NCBI GenBank assembly: GCA_021162325.1
Contig: JAGGYV010000260.1
Span: forward strand, 1-23,474
Source of the DNA: Desulfobacteraceae bacterium
Lineage (GTDB): Bacteria; Desulfobacterota; Desulfobacteria; Desulfobacterales; Desulfosalsimonadaceae
Length of the DNA: 23,474 nucleotides
Direction: 5' to 3'
A program made the position numbers and the translations under genes. How positions within the stretch are numbered: the stretch's first letter is position 1; the number at the start of each line of letters is the position of its first letter. Shown piece after piece: positions 21,804 through 23,474 of the stretch. The notes below the pieces were generated by a model that worked only from the letters and a program-made list of their open reading frames with translations, was not told where the DNA came from and did no database searches.

Positions 21804-23474
21804 TTATAGGTTTTCAATATTATAATCACTCCTCAAAAAAGTCACTTCAAACGCTTTACAGGGTCTGAATTTCTGGAGCCGGTTGGAAAAAGTAAACTGA
21901 TCATTCATTTCATAGTGCTGAAAAATATCGAGGCCCCGGTCCAACAGGATTTTCCAGCCGTGATCGGTGACAATGTGACGGGCATGGATTTTACCGAATT
22001 CCACAAACTCATAGGTAAAATCGATTCCGATCGTTGAACTGGATTCTTTAATTTTTTCGAAAAATTCCTGTTGCTGAATATTTTTGAAGGCCTCTTCTGT
22101 TGTAATCAAGTGAACAGCGATTTCATCTTCGTCTTGTTTGTTTTTTACAATGGTCTCCAGAAGCTCCATCAGGTTTCTGATCTGGTAAAATATCCGGATA
22201 TAGGGGTCGGTTATCGTTATATTGCCAGCCCCTTTCAGGTATGGACCAAGGATGGTATCAAATGAAATGCCTCGCTGGTTTTCCTGGAAAATCAGGTGCT
22301 GTTCTTTTAATCCCGCTTCTTCTTGTGGGATAGTATCATCAGCTGTGGCTTTTGGGGTTTCATCTTGCGCTCCAGATTCTGTCTCCGCCTTTTCATCATC
22401 ACTTGACTTAAAATACTGAGGATACTGTGTCTCCTCCAGTGCTTTGACCGAATACAATTTCCCGGATTTGTCTTTGTATGCGAATTTAACATCAGCATAG
22501 GTAGTGTCTATGCGCATCAATTGATCTTTGACACGTTTTCGGCCTTCAATAGCGAATTTTAAAATTTCTTCAATTTCATTGACAGACGCATCGCCCTGGG
22601 GAAATAAGATTTTCATCAAACCGGAAAAACTTTTGTTGATGCCATCCCGGTCGCGTGATGAAATGTCGCTTGAGAGCTCAAAATGATCCTGATATCGGTC
22701 AGCATAATCATAATTTCGCATGGACCGCAAAATCTCAGCCAGATAGTCCACAACAAACCCGTATCCATCTGAAAACATTTCACCCCGGATGATATCCACC
22801 TCCCATCCAGGGACATAAAAATGGATACGATCCAGGAATGCGGAATCATAATATTGTTCAGGCAGTTCATCAAACAGGTCACTGTGCTTGAGCATATACG
22901 GCAGTGTATGTCTGGTGTTTCCCACAAAAACCATAGATGCTTCAGCCCCCAGCGTTTCAATCCCACGGGAAAAAGACTTATTGGCCATGTAATTTTTCAG
23001 AATATCAACCAGTGCCTGGTTTAATTTTTTTTTCTTTCCCGCAAACTCATCAAACGCCACCGTATCCCAGTACCCGACCAGCCCAATTTTTCCGGTTGTA
23101 TTGTTTACAAAGAGTTTCGGTACAGTGACTTCCCCCCCTGAAATGAGTATGCCATGGGGTGAAAACTCGGAATAAATGTGGGATTTTCCAGTTCCCTTGG
23201 GTCCAAGTTCAATCAGGTTGTAATTGCGTTCACAAAAAGGGATCAGCCTTGCCAGCTGGGTCAGTTTGCTTCTTTTACCGAACATCTCCGGGTTAAAGCC
23301 GATACTCTGAAGCAGCAGATCAATCCATTCCTCGGTGGTATATTTGCTTCTGGCTTCAATGTATCTGTCGAAATCAAAATGTGATATCTGGATCGGTTTG
23401 AGCGAGGTGAGAATCCACGGGCTGCTGTTTTTATCTTCGGTATGATAATATTCCAGATCCGCAATACTCCAGAC
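21804..23474 (-). CDS. BrxL-like AAA+ protein with MITD1-type C-terminal domain, 5' end cut
   Basis: The frame is open to the right edge, so the N-terminus is missing; 556 residues are visible. An ATG at 23285 is internal, since the upstream residues YTTEEWIDLLLQSIGFNPE continue the BrxL (Lon-related BREX protein, COG4930-like) homology. The AAA+ core has Walker A GPKGTGKS (23204-23181), then SPHGILISGGEVTVPKLFVN, Walker B VAFDEFAG (near 23051), VFVGNTRHTLP and FLDRIHFYVPGWE. After an acidic linker (22420-22310) the C-terminal part lacks the Lon Ser-Lys peptidase motifs. It instead resembles the PLD-like C-terminal domain of MITD1: GISFDTILGPYLKG, ITITDPYIRIFYQIRNL, then HIVTDHGWKILLDRGLDIF. 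It is followed by a macrodomain gene. No other BREX gene is visible. Confidence 0.85.
   Translation of the reverse strand, partial: VWSIADLEYYHTEDKNSSPWILTSLKPIQISHFDFDRYIEARSKYTTEEWIDLLLQSIGFNPEMFGKRSKLTQLARLIPFCERNYNLIELGPKGTGKSHIYSEFSPHGILISGGEVTVPKLFVNNTTGKIGLVGYWDTVAFDEFAGKKKKLNQALVDILKNYMANKSFSRGIETLGAEASMVFVGNTRHTLPYMLKHSDLFDELPEQYYDSAFLDRIHFYVPGWEVDIIRGEMFSDGYGFVVDYLAEILRSMRNYDYADRYQDHFELSSDISSRDRDGINKSFSGLMKILFPQGDASVNEIEEILKFAIEGRKRVKDQLMRIDTTYADVKFAYKDKSGKLYSVKALEETQYPQYFKSSDDEKAETESGAQDETPKATADDTIPQEEAGLKEQHLIFQENQRGISFDTILGPYLKGAGNITITDPYIRIFYQIRNLMELLETIVKNKQDEDEIAVHLITTEEAFKNIQQQEFFEKIKESSSTIGIDFTYEFVEFGKIHARHIVTDHGWKILLDRGLDIFQHYEMNDQFTFSNRLQKFRPCKAFEVTFLRSDYNIENL

Noticed and set aside
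21804..23474. A complete BREX phage-defence system
   Set aside because: Only a BrxL-like protein is visible, with a non-Lon C-terminus; no PglX, PglZ, BrxA, BrxB or BrxC is in the window.

Overview
The window looks like a chromosomal segment of a sulfate-reducing deltaproteobacterium (Desulfobacterota, probably Desulfobacterales). This is inferred from the mixture of GC-richer and AT-rich genes, a sigma54/NtrC-type control region, a selenocysteine-containing HesB/IscA-like gene, an archaeal-type short Psd, FolE2 and a dispersed short repeat. No rRNA, tRNA, transposase or CRISPR array is visible.

Layout. Position 1-306 is the end of dtd. From 432 to 3899 lies a two-component pair: a membrane sensor kinase with an extracytoplasmic domain and an NtrC-family sigma54 activator. 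The two genes are joined by six tandem copies of a 13-bp unit that hold the kinase stop and the regulator start. After a 518-bp intergenic region (a 19-bp tandem duplication, a dispersed repeat, a palindromic candidate enhancer and a near-consensus -24/-12 promoter) comes an apparent nitrogen cluster: an unknown 192-aa protein, gdhA and a stand-alone class II glutamine amidotransferase (GltB N-domain type). A sigma70-like promoter then precedes an unusual 868-aa protein with a KaiC-like N-terminus and a PEP-synthase ATP-grasp domain, and dacB (PBP4).

From 11746 to 19678 everything is on the minus strand: folE2, ttcA, rpoZ, greA, leuB, psd, tsaB and lon. These are housekeeping functions: tRNA modification, transcription fidelity, leucine, phosphatidylethanolamine and protein quality control. 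A second copy of the dispersed repeat abuts the 3' end of rpoZ. pilD (prepilin peptidase) is on the plus strand at 19985-20761 and faces the minus-strand genes across a strong bidirectional terminator.

The most interesting part is 20830-23474, minus strand. A HesB/IscA-like gene has an in-frame UGA exactly where the family has its conserved cysteine, followed by a small hairpin, so it reads as a selenoprotein. Upstream of it lie a macrodomain (ADP-ribose hydrolase type) gene and, 21 bp further upstream, a BrxL-like AAA+ protein. The C-terminus of that protein resembles the PLD-like C-terminal domain of eukaryotic MITD1 instead of a Lon protease domain. It is cut by the right edge. The BrxL-like/macrodomain pair is the best candidate here for an undescribed defence or stress system; that role is inference.
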